A stretch of DNA of 64,000 nt, taken from contig NZ_BOMG01000035.1 of assembly GCF_016862075.1 (NCBI RefSeq), forward strand, positions 1 through 64,000, written 5' to 3'. Each line of letters begins with the position of its first letter. The first letter of the stretch is position 1. Source of the stretch: Actinoplanes couchii (lineage in GTDB: Bacteria; Actinomycetota; Actinomycetes; Mycobacteriales; Micromonosporaceae). The position numbers and the translations under genes were made by a program. Under the pieces are notes generated by a model. That model had not been told where the DNA came from. It was given only the letters and a program-made list of their open reading frames with translations, and made no database searches. Positions 47,465 to 55,762 of this stretch are shown here, piece after piece.

Positions 47465-48967
47465 GTGGGTTGGTTGGACCAGCTCGCGGAACACGTCGAT
47501 GATCTTCGCCGTGCCAATCACCTCCAGCAGAACGGGCAGTCGGCCGCGGCCCTGCCGATCCTGGACACGGTGCTGGACACCGTCACCGACCCGGCGACCC
47601 GGGCGTACTCGCTGGTCCAGCGCTTCGGCGCGCTGATCAACCTGGGCCGGGTGGCCGAGCTGGCCGCCGCGATGGCCGCCGCCGCCGAGGCCGTCCGCGA
47701 GGTGCCCGACCCCTACCTGCGTGGCCAGCTGCACGCTTTCGCCGCCCTCGGCGCACACCTGCAGAGCAATCTGGACCGCGGGGTCACGCATCTGGTGCAG
47801 GCGTCCCGGGCGCTGGCCGCCGTGCCGGAACGGGACGCGGACACCGCGTGGGGCTGGCACGACCTCGCCATGGCGTACAGCTATCTGGGTTTTCACGGCC
47901 AGGCCCTGATCGCGATCGAGCAGGCCCGCGAGGTGGGCGCGGCGGCCGGCCTGGCGCAGGAGGTCTTCGCGGCGCCGGGTATCCGGCTGCGCAACGCCGT
48001 GGCGCTGGACCATCAGGGCGACACCGACGGCTGTCTGCGGGTGCTGCGCGACATCGACGCCGAGTTGTCCCGCTACGTCGCCACCGATCAGCTCCGGCCG
48101 AGCAGCCGGGCGGTGTACGGGTACGCCCTGGCCCGCCGGGCCGCGCTGGGCGACTCGACCTCGTCGGACGCGACCCGCTGGCTGACCGGTGGCGGCGGCG
48201 ACAGCGCCCGCACCCGGGACCTGCGGCATCTCGGCTCGGTCTGCCTGGCCATCGCGGCCGGCCGCCCGCAGCAGGCGCTGGCGATGCTGGAGGCGGTGCC
48301 GGTCTCCGCCGAGACCCTGGGCGCTCCCGAGGCGGCCCGGTTGCGCAGCATCTGCCACTCCACCGCGGGTGATCACGCGGCCGCGCACGCCGCCGACCGG
48401 TACGCGTTCCGTCTCGCCGCGATGCGCATCGACCAGCTCCGGGACGGTTACCTGGACGGGGTGGCCGCCCGCCTGGACGCGCAGGAGACACACCGCGATC
48501 CGGGCCGGTACGGCGACGAGACGCTCACCGACCCGCTGACCGGCCTGCCGAACCGCCGTCAGCTGGAACGCTATGTGGACTCGCTGCTGTCCCGGGGCGA
48601 GCGGGCCGCGGTCGGCATCTGCGACGTGGTCGGCTTCACCACGATCAACATCAGGCACGGCCGGCACTGCGGTGACCTGGTCCTGCAGCGGATCGCCGGG
48701 GTGCTGCACCGGGTGATGCGCCGCGGCGACTTCGTGGCCCGGTTCGCCGGTGACGAGTTCGTGCTGGTGCTGCCGGGCGCCGGCCCGCACCAGGCGGCCG
48801 AGGTGTCCCGCCGGATCGGCGCCGCCGCGAACGCCGAGAACTGGCAGGCGCTGGTGCCCGGCACCCCGATCGGGGTGGCGTCCGGCTGGTCCGAGGTCGG
48901 GTCCAACGGCCGGGGGCTCAGTGCCGCTTTGGCCGCCGCCGCGGCGGGCCGGAAGCCCACCATATGA
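47465..48967 (+). CDS. TPR-like/GGDEF diguanylate cyclase
   Basis: The protein is 500 aa from a GTG with GGGAGG upstream. Residues 1 to about 335 are helical tetratricopeptide-like repeats without a membrane segment. Residues 345-500 form a GGDEF domain with DPLTGLPNRRQLE (356-368), CDVVGF (Asp387) and AGDEF (428-432). A first-position Ala is tolerated in several active cyclases. An inhibitory-site RxxD (RRGD, 419-422) lies exactly five residues before the motif. It predicts c-di-GMP synthesis with product inhibition, sensed through protein contacts. It overlaps the next gene by four bases. Confidence 0.88.
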   Translation: MGWLDQLAEHVDDLRRANHLQQNGQSAAALPILDTVLDTVTDPATRAYSLVQRFGALINLGRVAELAAAMAAAAEAVREVPDPYLRGQLHAFAALGAHLQSNLDRGVTHLVQASRALAAVPERDADTAWGWHDLAMAYSYLGFHGQALIAIEQAREVGAAAGLAQEVFAAPGIRLRNAVALDHQGDTDGCLRVLRDIDAELSRYVATDQLRPSSRAVYGYALARRAALGDSTSSDATRWLTGGGGDSARTRDLRHLGSVCLAIAAGRPQQALAMLEAVPVSAETLGAPEAARLRSICHSTAGDHAAAHAADRYAFRLAAMRIDQLRDGYLDGVAARLDAQETHRDPGRYGDETLTDPLTGLPNRRQLERYVDSLLSRGERAAVGICDVVGFTTINIRHGRHCGDLVLQRIAGVLHRVMRRGDFVARFAGDEFVLVLPGAGPHQAAEVSRRIGAAANAENWQALVPGTPIGVASGWSEVGSNGRGLSAALAAAAAGRKPTI

Positions 48968-50319
48968 CCATGAGCATGATCGAGCTCGGCGACGTCAGCG
49001 GCGAACCGGACGGGGACGGCCGCGCCGAGCGTGTGCCGGAGTTCCGGCACGGCACGGTGCGCCGTCTGGTGCTGGCCGGTCTCGCGGCGCTGTGCGTGGT
49101 CGCGCTCGGCGGTTCGGCCCGGCCGGCGCCGCCGCTGATCCAGGAGCTGTGGGCGGTGCCGTTCGAGGAGATGGACTCGATGTCGGTCGCGGGCGGCCTG
49201 ATCCTGGTGCAGACCAACAGCGACGGTTCGCCGAGTCTGACCGCCTACGACGCGGCGACCGGGAAGGCCCGCTGGAGCCGCCCGGTCGGCGAGCAGTCGA
49301 CGCAGATGGAGACCGTGGAGCGCTCCGGCGTGTTGCTGCTGGCCGGTGGGCAGGAGACGGTGGAGACCGACATGGGCGACGGCAGCGTCGCCGTGGAGAC
49401 CTACGGCGGCACGATCACGGCCGTCGACGCGATCAGCGGCACCACGCTGTGGACCCGGTCCGGCGGCTACCACCTGCACGCCGGGCCGGAGACGACCCTG
49501 CTGGTCGAGCACGGCAAGCAGGGCGACCCGGTGCGGTTCCGGCTGGTCCGGACCAGGGACGGCGGTGTCGTCTGGGAGCGGGCCCTGCCGCGGGCGGTGG
49601 ACATGACCGTGCAGATCGACGGGGACGAGCCGATCCGGATGGTGACCGCCACCGGGGACGGTGAGATCACCCTGCTGGACTACGCCACCGGCGCCGTCCA
49701 GCTGGTCCGGAAGCTGCCGTGGGCCGAGCGGTCGCCGGTCACCGGGAGCGGCAGTTCGATCGCGCTGACCCCGGGCCTGTTCCTGGAGAACCGGACGACC
49801 GGGACGGACGGTGAGATCACCGCTTACCGGGCCGACACGCTGGAGCGGCTCTGGTCGGCGAAGTCCGGCGACTACCTCTGGTCCCAGGACTGCGGTCCGG
49901 TGATCTGCCTCACCGAGGAGAATCGCTTCCGCGCCGTCGACCCGCTCACCGGCGAGCACCGTTGGACCGGCACCGGCTGGCCGATCATCGGGCTGTCCCC
50001 CGGCAATGAGTTCCTGCTGCTCACCCGCTCGGACACCGCGCCCCAGCCGGTGCTGGCCGAGGCGGCCACCGGGCGCACGGTCGGCAAACCCGGGCGGGGC
50101 TGGGTCGCCTACTGGGACGCCGACGAGCACTACGTGGTGCTGCTGGACCCGCTGGTGAAGGACTACACCAGGTCCGTGGTGACCCGGTTCGACCTGGTCA
50201 CCGGCCGGTCCACCCTGCTCGGGACGGTCCCGCTGACCGGGAACGGCCGGTGCTCCGGCACCGGCCCGATCCTGGCCTGTCAGAACGCCGGCCGGCTGAC
50301 CGTCCACCGGATCGGCTGA
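48964..50319 (+). CDS. Membrane-anchored PQQ-like beta-propeller protein
   Basis: This 451-aa protein starts at an ATG overlapping the GGDEF gene stop. It has a cytoplasmic N-terminus (about 1-34), one membrane helix (about 35-52, [16 protein letters not shown]) and an extracellular beta-propeller with repeats such as [36 protein letters not shown] and [15 protein letters not shown]. It resembles the BamB/PQQ-binding-like fold, but the enzyme metal and PQQ ligands are not evident. Coupling with the diguanylate cyclase suggests a sensor-output pair. Its TGA directly abuts the prfA stop. Confidence 0.82.
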   Translation: MTMSMIELGDVSGEPDGDGRAERVPEFRHGTVRRLVLAGLAALCVVALGGSARPAPPLIQELWAVPFEEMDSMSVAGGLILVQTNSDGSPSLTAYDAATGKARWSRPVGEQSTQMETVERSGVLLLAGGQETVETDMGDGSVAVETYGGTITAVDAISGTTLWTRSGGYHLHAGPETTLLVEHGKQGDPVRFRLVRTRDGGVVWERALPRAVDMTVQIDGDEPIRMVTATGDGEITLLDYATGAVQLVRKLPWAERSPVTGSGSSIALTPGLFLENRTTGTDGEITAYRADTLERLWSAKSGDYLWSQDCGPVICLTEENRFRAVDPLTGEHRWTGTGWPIIGLSPGNEFLLLTRSDTAPQPVLAEAATGRTVGKPGRGWVAYWDADEHYVVLLDPLVKDYTRSVVTRFDLVTGRSTLLGTVPLTGNGRCSGTGPILACQNAGRLTVHRIG

Positions 50320-51408
50320 TCAGCGGCGCGGCATGTCGCTGTCCCCGGCCAGGCGGGCCGCCCGGTCCGACTGGGCCAGCGCGTCCAGCACCCCGTCCAG
50401 TTCGCCGCCGAGGACCAGGTCCAGGTTGTAGGCGGTGTAGCCGATCCGGTGGTCGGTGATCCGGTTCTGCGGGAAGTTGTAGGTGCGGACCCGCTCGGAG
50501 CGGTCCACCGTGCGGACCTGGGCCTTGCGCGCGTCACCGGCCGCCGCGTCGGCCGCCTCCTGGGCCTGGGCCAGCAGCCGGGCCCGCAGGATGCGCATCG
50601 CCGCCTCCTTGTTCTGGAGCTGGCTCTTCTCGTTCTGGCAGCTGGCCACGGTCCCGGTGGGCAGGTGGGTGATCCGGACCGCGGAGTCGGTGGTGTTGAC
50701 CGACTGGCCACCCGGACCGGACGAGCGGTAGACGTCGATCCGCAGGTCGCCGGGCTGGATGTCGATGTCGACGTCCTCCGCCTCGGGCAGCACCAGCACG
50801 CCGGCCGCCGAGGTGTGGATCCGGCCCTGGGACTCGGTGACCGGCACCCGCTGCACCCGGTGCACGCCGCCCTCCCACTTCATCCGGGACCAGACGCCGT
50901 GCCCGCCCACGGGCGCGCCCTTGGTCTTCACCGCGACCGAGATGTCCTTCACACCGCCGAGGTCCGACTCCTGCGAGTCGATCACCTCGACCACCCAGCC
51001 GTGCTTCTCGGCGTACCGGGTGTACATGCGCAGCAGATCACCGGCGAACAGCGCGGACTCCTGGCCGCCCTCACCCGCCTTGATCTCGATGATCACGTCC
51101 TTGGCGTCGCTGGGGTCGCGCGGCATCAGCATCTCGCCGAGCTTCTCCTCCAGCCCGGGCAGCGTGGCGGCGACCGCCTCGACCTCGGAGGCGAAACTCG
51201 AGTCCTCGGCGGCCAGCTCCTTGGCGGCGGCCAGATCGGCGCGGGCCGCCTCCAGCTCCTGGTTGGCCGCCCAGATCGGCGCCAGCTCGGCGAAACGGCG
51301 GCCGACCCGGCGGACCAGGGCCTGGTCGGAGTGGATGGAGGGGTCCTCCATCAGGCGCTCCAGGTCCACGTACTCGGCCAGAAGCGTGCTCAAACGGTCG
51401 TTACTCAT
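50320..51408 (-). CDS. prfA: Peptide chain release factor 1
   Basis: This 362-aa protein has the codon-recognition [13 protein letters not shown] (PxT motif, RF1 specific for UAA/UAG) and the GGQ loop [35 protein letters not shown] is the standard domain 2 signature. The ribosome site GGGGAGAAGTTCTG precedes the ATG. The stop abuts the plus-strand propeller gene in TGATCA. Confidence 0.97.
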   Translation of the reverse strand: MSNDRLSTLLAEYVDLERLMEDPSIHSDQALVRRVGRRFAELAPIWAANQELEAARADLAAAKELAAEDSSFASEVEAVAATLPGLEEKLGEMLMPRDPSDAKDVIIEIKAGEGGQESALFAGDLLRMYTRYAEKHGWVVEVIDSQESDLGGVKDISVAVKTKGAPVGGHGVWSRMKWEGGVHRVQRVPVTESQGRIHTSAAGVLVLPEAEDVDIDIQPGDLRIDVYRSSGPGGQSVNTTDSAVRITHLPTGTVASCQNEKSQLQNKEAAMRILRARLLAQAQEAADAAAGDARKAQVRTVDRSERVRTYNFPQNRITDHRIGYTAYNLDLVLGGELDGVLDALAQSDRAARLAGDSDMPRR

Positions 51409-51451
51409 CAGAACTTCTCCCCAGCCGGCGTGAAAAGCGGACCACACGCGA

Positions 51452-51486
51452 ACGGCGCCCGCCCCGAGAACCGGGACGGGCGCCGT
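51452..51486 (-). terminator. Hairpin after rpmE
   Basis: ACGGCGCCCG pairs with CGGGCGCCGT, extended by further G-C pairs with one mismatch (51452-51465 with 51473-51486). It lies 9 bp beyond the rpmE stop and 44 bp upstream of the prfA start, so it can attenuate rpmE-prfA readthrough. Confidence 0.65.
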
Positions 51487-51494
51487 GGAAGCAG

Positions 51495-51719
51495 TTACTT
51501 CTTCTTCGCGGCAGTGACCTTGGCGTACTTCGCCTGGAACTTCGCGACCCGGCCCGCGGTGTCGAGGACGCGCTGCTTGCCGGTGTAGAACGGGTGGCAG
51601 GCGCTGCAGGTCTCGACGCGGATCTCCGCGCCCTTCGCGGTGCTGCGGGTGGTGAAGGTGCTGCCGCAGGAGCAGACGACCTCGGTGGTCGTGTACTCGG
51701 GGTGGATTCCGCTCTTCAT
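51495..51719 (-). CDS. rpmE: Ribosomal protein bL31, zinc-binding form
   Basis: This 74-aa protein has the four-cysteine (C+) zinc site in [13 protein letters not shown] and [15 protein letters not shown], followed by a basic tail (AKKK). It belongs to the large ribosomal subunit. The 195-bp gap to the divergent RNA ligase gene contains no other gene and must carry both promoters. Confidence 0.97.
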   Translation of the reverse strand: MKSGIHPEYTTTEVVCSCGSTFTTRSTAKGAEIRVETCSACHPFYTGKQRVLDTAGRVAKFQAKYAKVTAAKKK

Positions 51720-51914
51720 GTCTTCTCGGTCCCTCTCGATACAACGGGCCGCCGGGTCGCCCTCCTGCTGGAAAGACGTGAACCGGAACCCCTACTGGCC
51801 GATGCACCAGTCTGCCATGCCTCCCGTACCGGCCGGAAATCAGGAGGCGCAACTGGATTCGTCCTGGTTAACGTGAGCGCTGCTCCGTTCATTCCCACAG
51901 CTGGCAGGCACCCC

Positions 51915-52973
51915 ATGACGCTTCTGCACGACGTCCTCGATCCGGCCGATCTGGCCGCCGCGATCGACAGCGGACTGGTCCGCACCCAGCGTCATCCCCG
52001 CCTGCCGTTCACGATCTACAACTACACCGAGGCGTGTCAGTACTCCGGGGCGTGGACGCCCGTCACGCTGGCCTGCCGTGGTCTGGTGGTGGACGCCGAG
52101 GGGCGGATCGCCGCGCGGCCGTTCCCGAAATTCTTCAACCACGACCAGAGCCAGGCGCCCCGGCTCGCCCCGGGCGCGGCGGTGACGGTCACCGACAAGG
52201 CCGACGGCAGCCTGGGTGTGATCTATCACGACGGCGAGGGCTGGGCGGTCGCCACCCGGGGCTCGTTCGCCTCCGACCAGGCCCGGCACGCGACGCAGGT
52301 ACTGCGCGAGCGGTACTCGTCGTTCGTACCGCCGCAGGGGTTGACCGTGCTCGTGGAGATCGTCTATCCGGACAACCGGATCGTGATCGACTACCAGGGG
52401 ATGGACGACCTGATCCTGCTCGGTGCGGTGGAGATCGCGACCGGCCGCAGTCACGGGCCGACGGCGGTGCCGGACTGGCCGGGGCCGGTGGTGGAGACCT
52501 TCGGCCACGCGACGTTCGCCGAGGCGCTCGCCGCCGAGCCGAGGGACGGCCGGGAGGGTCTGGTCGTGCACTTCACCGAGGCCGACCAGCGAGTCAAGAT
52601 CAAATACGCCGATTATGTACGTCTACACCGGCTCGTCACCGGCCTGACCCCGCGTTCGGTGTGGGAGATCCTCGCCGTCGGTGGTGATCTGGACGCCCTG
52701 ACCGAGCCGCTGCCGGACGAGTTCCACGTCTGGGTCACCGGCATCGCCACCGGCCTGATCGCCGAGGTCGAGGAGGCGGTGGCGGCCGTCGAGGCGACGT
52801 TCGACAAGATCGTCGCGGCACTGCCCGAGGGGTGGGGCCGCAAGGAGTTCGCGGCCGAGGCGCTGCGCACCGGGTACCGGGCCGAGTTGTTCCTGCGGTT
52901 GGACGGCAAGGACTACCGTCCCGGCCTGTGGCAGCGCGTACGGCCGGCAGTGAAGGAAGTTGAACCGAAGTGA
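51915..52973 (+). CDS. T4 Rnl1-like RNA ligase
   Basis: The protein is 352 aa from the ATG at 51915. Nucleotidyltransferase motifs are visible: CRGLVVD and FPKFFNHDQ before motif I, as in phage T4 RNA ligase 1; motif I KADGS with the adenylated Lys95; motif III LVEIVYPDN (Glu148); motif IV EGLVVHF (Glu214); motif V VKIKYADYV (Lys228/230). A C-terminal helical domain follows. It should join 3'-OH and 5'-phosphate RNA ends with ATP. It overlaps the kinase/phosphatase gene by four bases (GTGA). No anticodon nuclease or phage gene is adjacent. Confidence 0.88.
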   Translation: MTLLHDVLDPADLAAAIDSGLVRTQRHPRLPFTIYNYTEACQYSGAWTPVTLACRGLVVDAEGRIAARPFPKFFNHDQSQAPRLAPGAAVTVTDKADGSLGVIYHDGEGWAVATRGSFASDQARHATQVLRERYSSFVPPQGLTVLVEIVYPDNRIVIDYQGMDDLILLGAVEIATGRSHGPTAVPDWPGPVVETFGHATFAEALAAEPRDGREGLVVHFTEADQRVKIKYADYVRLHRLVTGLTPRSVWEILAVGGDLDALTEPLPDEFHVWVTGIATGLIAEVEEAVAAVEATFDKIVAALPEGWGRKEFAAEALRTGYRAELFLRLDGKDYRPGLWQRVRPAVKEVEPK

Positions 52974-53866
52974 CACGTCTGCTCATCACCCGGGGCCTGC
53001 CGGCGTCCGGCAAGACCACGTTCGCGCGCAAGCTCCAGCCGGACGTGGTCCGGGTCAACCGCGACGACCTGCGGCGCATGCTGCACGGCTGCCGGCTCTA
53101 CACGCAGCACGCCGAGGCGCAGGTCACCCAGGCCCAGCGGGCGGCCGTCGAGGCGCTGCTGCGGGCCCGGGGCAGCGTCATCGTGGACGACACCAACCTG
53201 CGCGCCAAGACGGTCCGGGAGTGGGCCGAGATGGCGGCGCGCTATTCGGCGTCGTTCGAGGTGCACGACTTCACCGACGTGCCGGTGGACGAGTGTGTGC
53301 GGCGCGACGTCGGCCGGCCCGAGGACGAGCGGGTCGGCGAGGACGCCATCCGCCGCATGCACGACCGCTACCTGGCCGGGAAGAACACGCCGCTGCCGAT
53401 CCCGTTCATCGATCCGGGCGGCCCGGGTGTGGTCTACCGGCCGGACCCGGAGCTGCCGGGCGCGGTGCTGGTCGACATCGACGGGACCGTCGCGCTGATG
53501 ACCGGCCGCAGCCCGTACGCGTGGAACCGGGTCGGCGAGGACGAGCCGAACCCGGCGGTGATCACGGCGGTGCGGGCGATGCACGCGGCCGGCCACGCCA
53601 TCGTCTTCTGCTCCGGGCGCGACGAGGTGTGCCGGGCGGAGACCGAGGCCTGGCTGGAGTTGTTCGTCGGGGTGCCCTATGAAGGCCTGTTCATGCGCCC
53701 GGAGGGTGACAGCCGCAAGGACTCGATCGTCAAGCGGGAGATCTTCGACCGGGAGGTCAAGGATCGTTGGCGGATCGTCGGGGTGTTCGACGACCGTCAA
53801 CAGGTGGTACGTATGTGGCGGCAGCTCGGCCTGACGGTCTTTCAGGTTGCGGAGGGAGATTTCTAG
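52970..53866 (+). CDS. Bifunctional polynucleotide 5'-kinase/3'-phosphatase, T4 Pnkp-like
   Basis: The protein is 298 aa from a GTG, almost exactly the length of T4 Pnkp. The N-terminal kinase has P-loop GLPASGKT (9-16), VNRDDLRRML (29-38) and VDDTNLRAKTVREWAEM. The C-terminal HAD-type phosphatase has DIDGTVALM (Asp169, Asp171), FCSGRDEVCR and GVFDDRQQVVRMWRQLGL. It heals broken RNA by removing 2',3'-cyclic or 3'-phosphates and phosphorylating 5'-OH ends, making substrates for the flanking ligases. One base separates its stop from the next GTG. Confidence 0.9.
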   Translation: MTRLLITRGLPASGKTTFARKLQPDVVRVNRDDLRRMLHGCRLYTQHAEAQVTQAQRAAVEALLRARGSVIVDDTNLRAKTVREWAEMAARYSASFEVHDFTDVPVDECVRRDVGRPEDERVGEDAIRRMHDRYLAGKNTPLPIPFIDPGGPGVVYRPDPELPGAVLVDIDGTVALMTGRSPYAWNRVGEDEPNPAVITAVRAMHAAGHAIVFCSGRDEVCRAETEAWLELFVGVPYEGLFMRPEGDSRKDSIVKREIFDREVKDRWRIVGVFDDRQQVVRMWRQLGLTVFQVAEGDF

Positions 53867-53867
53867 G

Positions 53868-54485
53868 GTGAAGTACCCGCGGACGTTCCATCTGCCCGAC
53901 TCACCGGGAGCATCCGCCGACGACCGGATTCAGCACGATCTGTCCTGGCTGGACGGCGAGCTCGTGGTGACCGAGAAAATGGACGGCGGGAACCTCACCT
54001 TCACCCGCGACGGCATGCACGCCCGCTCGCTCGACTCCGGCACCCACCCGTGGGACCGGCCGGCGAAGGCGCTGTGGGCGATGACGTCGTACCGGATCCC
54101 GGACGGCTGGCGGGTCTGCGGCGAGTCCATGTGGGCTCGCCGCAGTGTGGCGTACACCGACCTGCCCGGGGTGTTCCTGGTCTTCGGCATCTGGGACGAG
54201 ACGGACACCCTGCTGGGCTGGGACGACACCGTCGACTGGGCCCGCCGGCTGGAGCTGCCGATGGTCCCGGTGCTGTACCGGGGCGGCAGCCTGTCCGAGG
54301 CCCGCGCCGCCTGGGCCACGCAACGCGACGAGGAGCACTCCGAGGGTTTCGTGGTCCGGGTGGCCGGCCGGATCCCGCACGCCGAGTTCCCGCTCAAGCT
54401 GCTCAAGTGGGTGCGGGCCGAGCACGTGCGCACCGAGGCGTCCTGGCGCCACCGCGACGACTTCGCGGTCAACGAGTTCGCCTAG
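53868..54485 (+). CDS. Second RNA ligase-family protein
   Basis: The protein is 205 aa from a GTG at 53868, with GGAGGGAGA eight bases upstream and inside the kinase gene. It has nucleotidyltransferase motif I EKMDGGN (Lys37), motif III CGESMWARRSV (Glu86), motif IV SEGFVVRV (Glu159) and motif V KLLKWVR (Lys177/180). It is shorter than the first ligase, lacks its C-terminal domain and is nearer to Rnl2/Rnl5-like minimal ligases. Two different ligases with one healing enzyme suggest division of labour, for example between single-strand loops and nicked duplexes. It overlaps the convergent nitric-oxide synthase gene by 17 bp. Confidence 0.85.
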   Translation: MKYPRTFHLPDSPGASADDRIQHDLSWLDGELVVTEKMDGGNLTFTRDGMHARSLDSGTHPWDRPAKALWAMTSYRIPDGWRVCGESMWARRSVAYTDLPGVFLVFGIWDETDTLLGWDDTVDWARRLELPMVPVLYRGGSLSEARAAWATQRDEEHSEGFVVRVAGRIPHAEFPLKLLKWVRAEHVRTEASWRHRDDFAVNEFA

Positions 54486-55629
54486 GGCAGCCTTTGGCCA
54501 GCTCCGCCGCCTCGTCGTCCAGGTAGAAGGCGGGGCGCTGGTCGAACTCGTCGTAGTAACGGTGGAAGACCGGGGTGATGCCGCCGGAGATCGGCGGGAC
54601 GATCCAGGTCCAGTCGGCGGGCACCCGGCGGCCGGCCTTCTCCTCGTTGGCCAGATGTGTGACGAAACGCTGCGACTCGGTGTGGTGGTCGCTCATCTTG
54701 ACCCCGGCCCGCTCGAAACTGTGCAGCACCGCCCGGTTCAGCTCGACCAGCGCCCGGTCCCGCCACAGCGTGGACTCCCGGCTGGTGTCCAGGCCGATCC
54801 GCTCGGCGATCAGCGGCAGCAGGTCGTAACGGTCCCGGTCGGCGAGGTTGCGGGAGCCGATCTCGGAACCCATGTACCAGCCGTTGAACGGGGCCAGCGG
54901 GTAGTGCACGCCGCCGATGGTGAGGCGCATGTTGGCGATGGCCGGTACCGCGTGCCAGCGCAGGCCCAGCTCGGCGAACCAGCCGAACTCCGGATGACTC
55001 AGCGGCACCTCGCGAATGACCCGCTCCGGCAGCTCGTAGACGCGCACCCCCTCGGCCGGCGTCTCGACCACCAGCGGCAGCACGTCGAACGCCTCGCCCT
55101 TGCCCCGCCACCCGAAACCCTGGACGGCCTCGGTGAACCCGACCTGCCGTGGATCCCCCACCGTCTGATCGTTCTCGGTCCGGTAGCCGGCGTACTTGAT
55201 GAGCTGCTCGTTCCACACCCGGGCGTGCGGGCGGCCCGGCTGGGCCGGGGCGAAGATGCTGATCACCGGGCGGATCTGCCCGTCCCCGGCGGTCTGCAGG
55301 TGCTGGACGAGCAGCGAGTAGATCTCGTCGGCGGTCCGGGCCCGGCGCCGGTCCAGCACCATCAGGCTGCGCCAGTAGAGCCGCCCGATGCACCGGCTCG
55401 CGTTGCGCCACGCCATCCGCGCGCCGTGGGTCAGCTCGTCGGTGGTGTGCACGTACGTGCCGGTGGCGGCGACCTGCGCGCGGACGATGGCGAGTCTCGG
55501 TTCGACCGGCCCGAGCCGGGGGTTCTCGATGTAGCACCGGCGCAGGAAGTCCTCCGCCTCGCCGGGGTCCACAGGCGTGCCCGGATCCCAGGGTTCGGCC
55601 GGGCAATCCCGGTAACCGGGCACGAGCAT
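54469..55629 (-). CDS. nos: Bacterial nitric-oxide synthase (oxygenase domain)
   Basis: The protein is 386 aa from the ATG at 55627-55629. It has the haem-thiolate motif [13 protein letters not shown] (Cys80), the pterin/substrate region [18 protein letters not shown] with the arginine-binding Glu, and [16 protein letters not shown]. There is no reductase domain, as usual in bacteria. It oxidises arginine to citrulline and NO using a housekeeping reductase. An inverted repeat CCTCCGG/CCGGAGG (55637-55643, 55664-55670) just upstream could be regulatory. It lies in the same orientation as rho, behind the rho terminator. Confidence 0.95.
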   Translation of the reverse strand: MLVPGYRDCPAEPWDPGTPVDPGEAEDFLRRCYIENPRLGPVEPRLAIVRAQVAATGTYVHTTDELTHGARMAWRNASRCIGRLYWRSLMVLDRRRARTADEIYSLLVQHLQTAGDGQIRPVISIFAPAQPGRPHARVWNEQLIKYAGYRTENDQTVGDPRQVGFTEAVQGFGWRGKGEAFDVLPLVVETPAEGVRVYELPERVIREVPLSHPEFGWFAELGLRWHAVPAIANMRLTIGGVHYPLAPFNGWYMGSEIGSRNLADRDRYDLLPLIAERIGLDTSRESTLWRDRALVELNRAVLHSFERAGVKMSDHHTESQRFVTHLANEEKAGRRVPADWTWIVPPISGGITPVFHRYYDEFDQRPAFYLDDEAAELAKGCPRRTR

Positions 55630-55714
55630 CAGGGCGCCTCCGGACTGTCGTGGGACAGGGATACCGGAGGTTCGCACGACCGTGGATGGGCCGAATCAGA
55701 CAGGTTGTGCGACA

Positions 55715-55756
55715 AAAACGCCGCGACCCACCCTTTCGAGTGGGTCGCGGCGTTTT
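55715..55756 (-). terminator. Intrinsic terminator after rho
   Basis: A 17-bp perfect stem (55715-55731 with 55740-55756, core CGCCGCGACCCAC) with an 8-nt loop is followed on the minus strand by TTTTTG. It begins 7 bp after the rho stop and insulates the nos gene from rho transcription. Confidence 0.88.
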
Positions 55757-55762
55757 GCGTGC

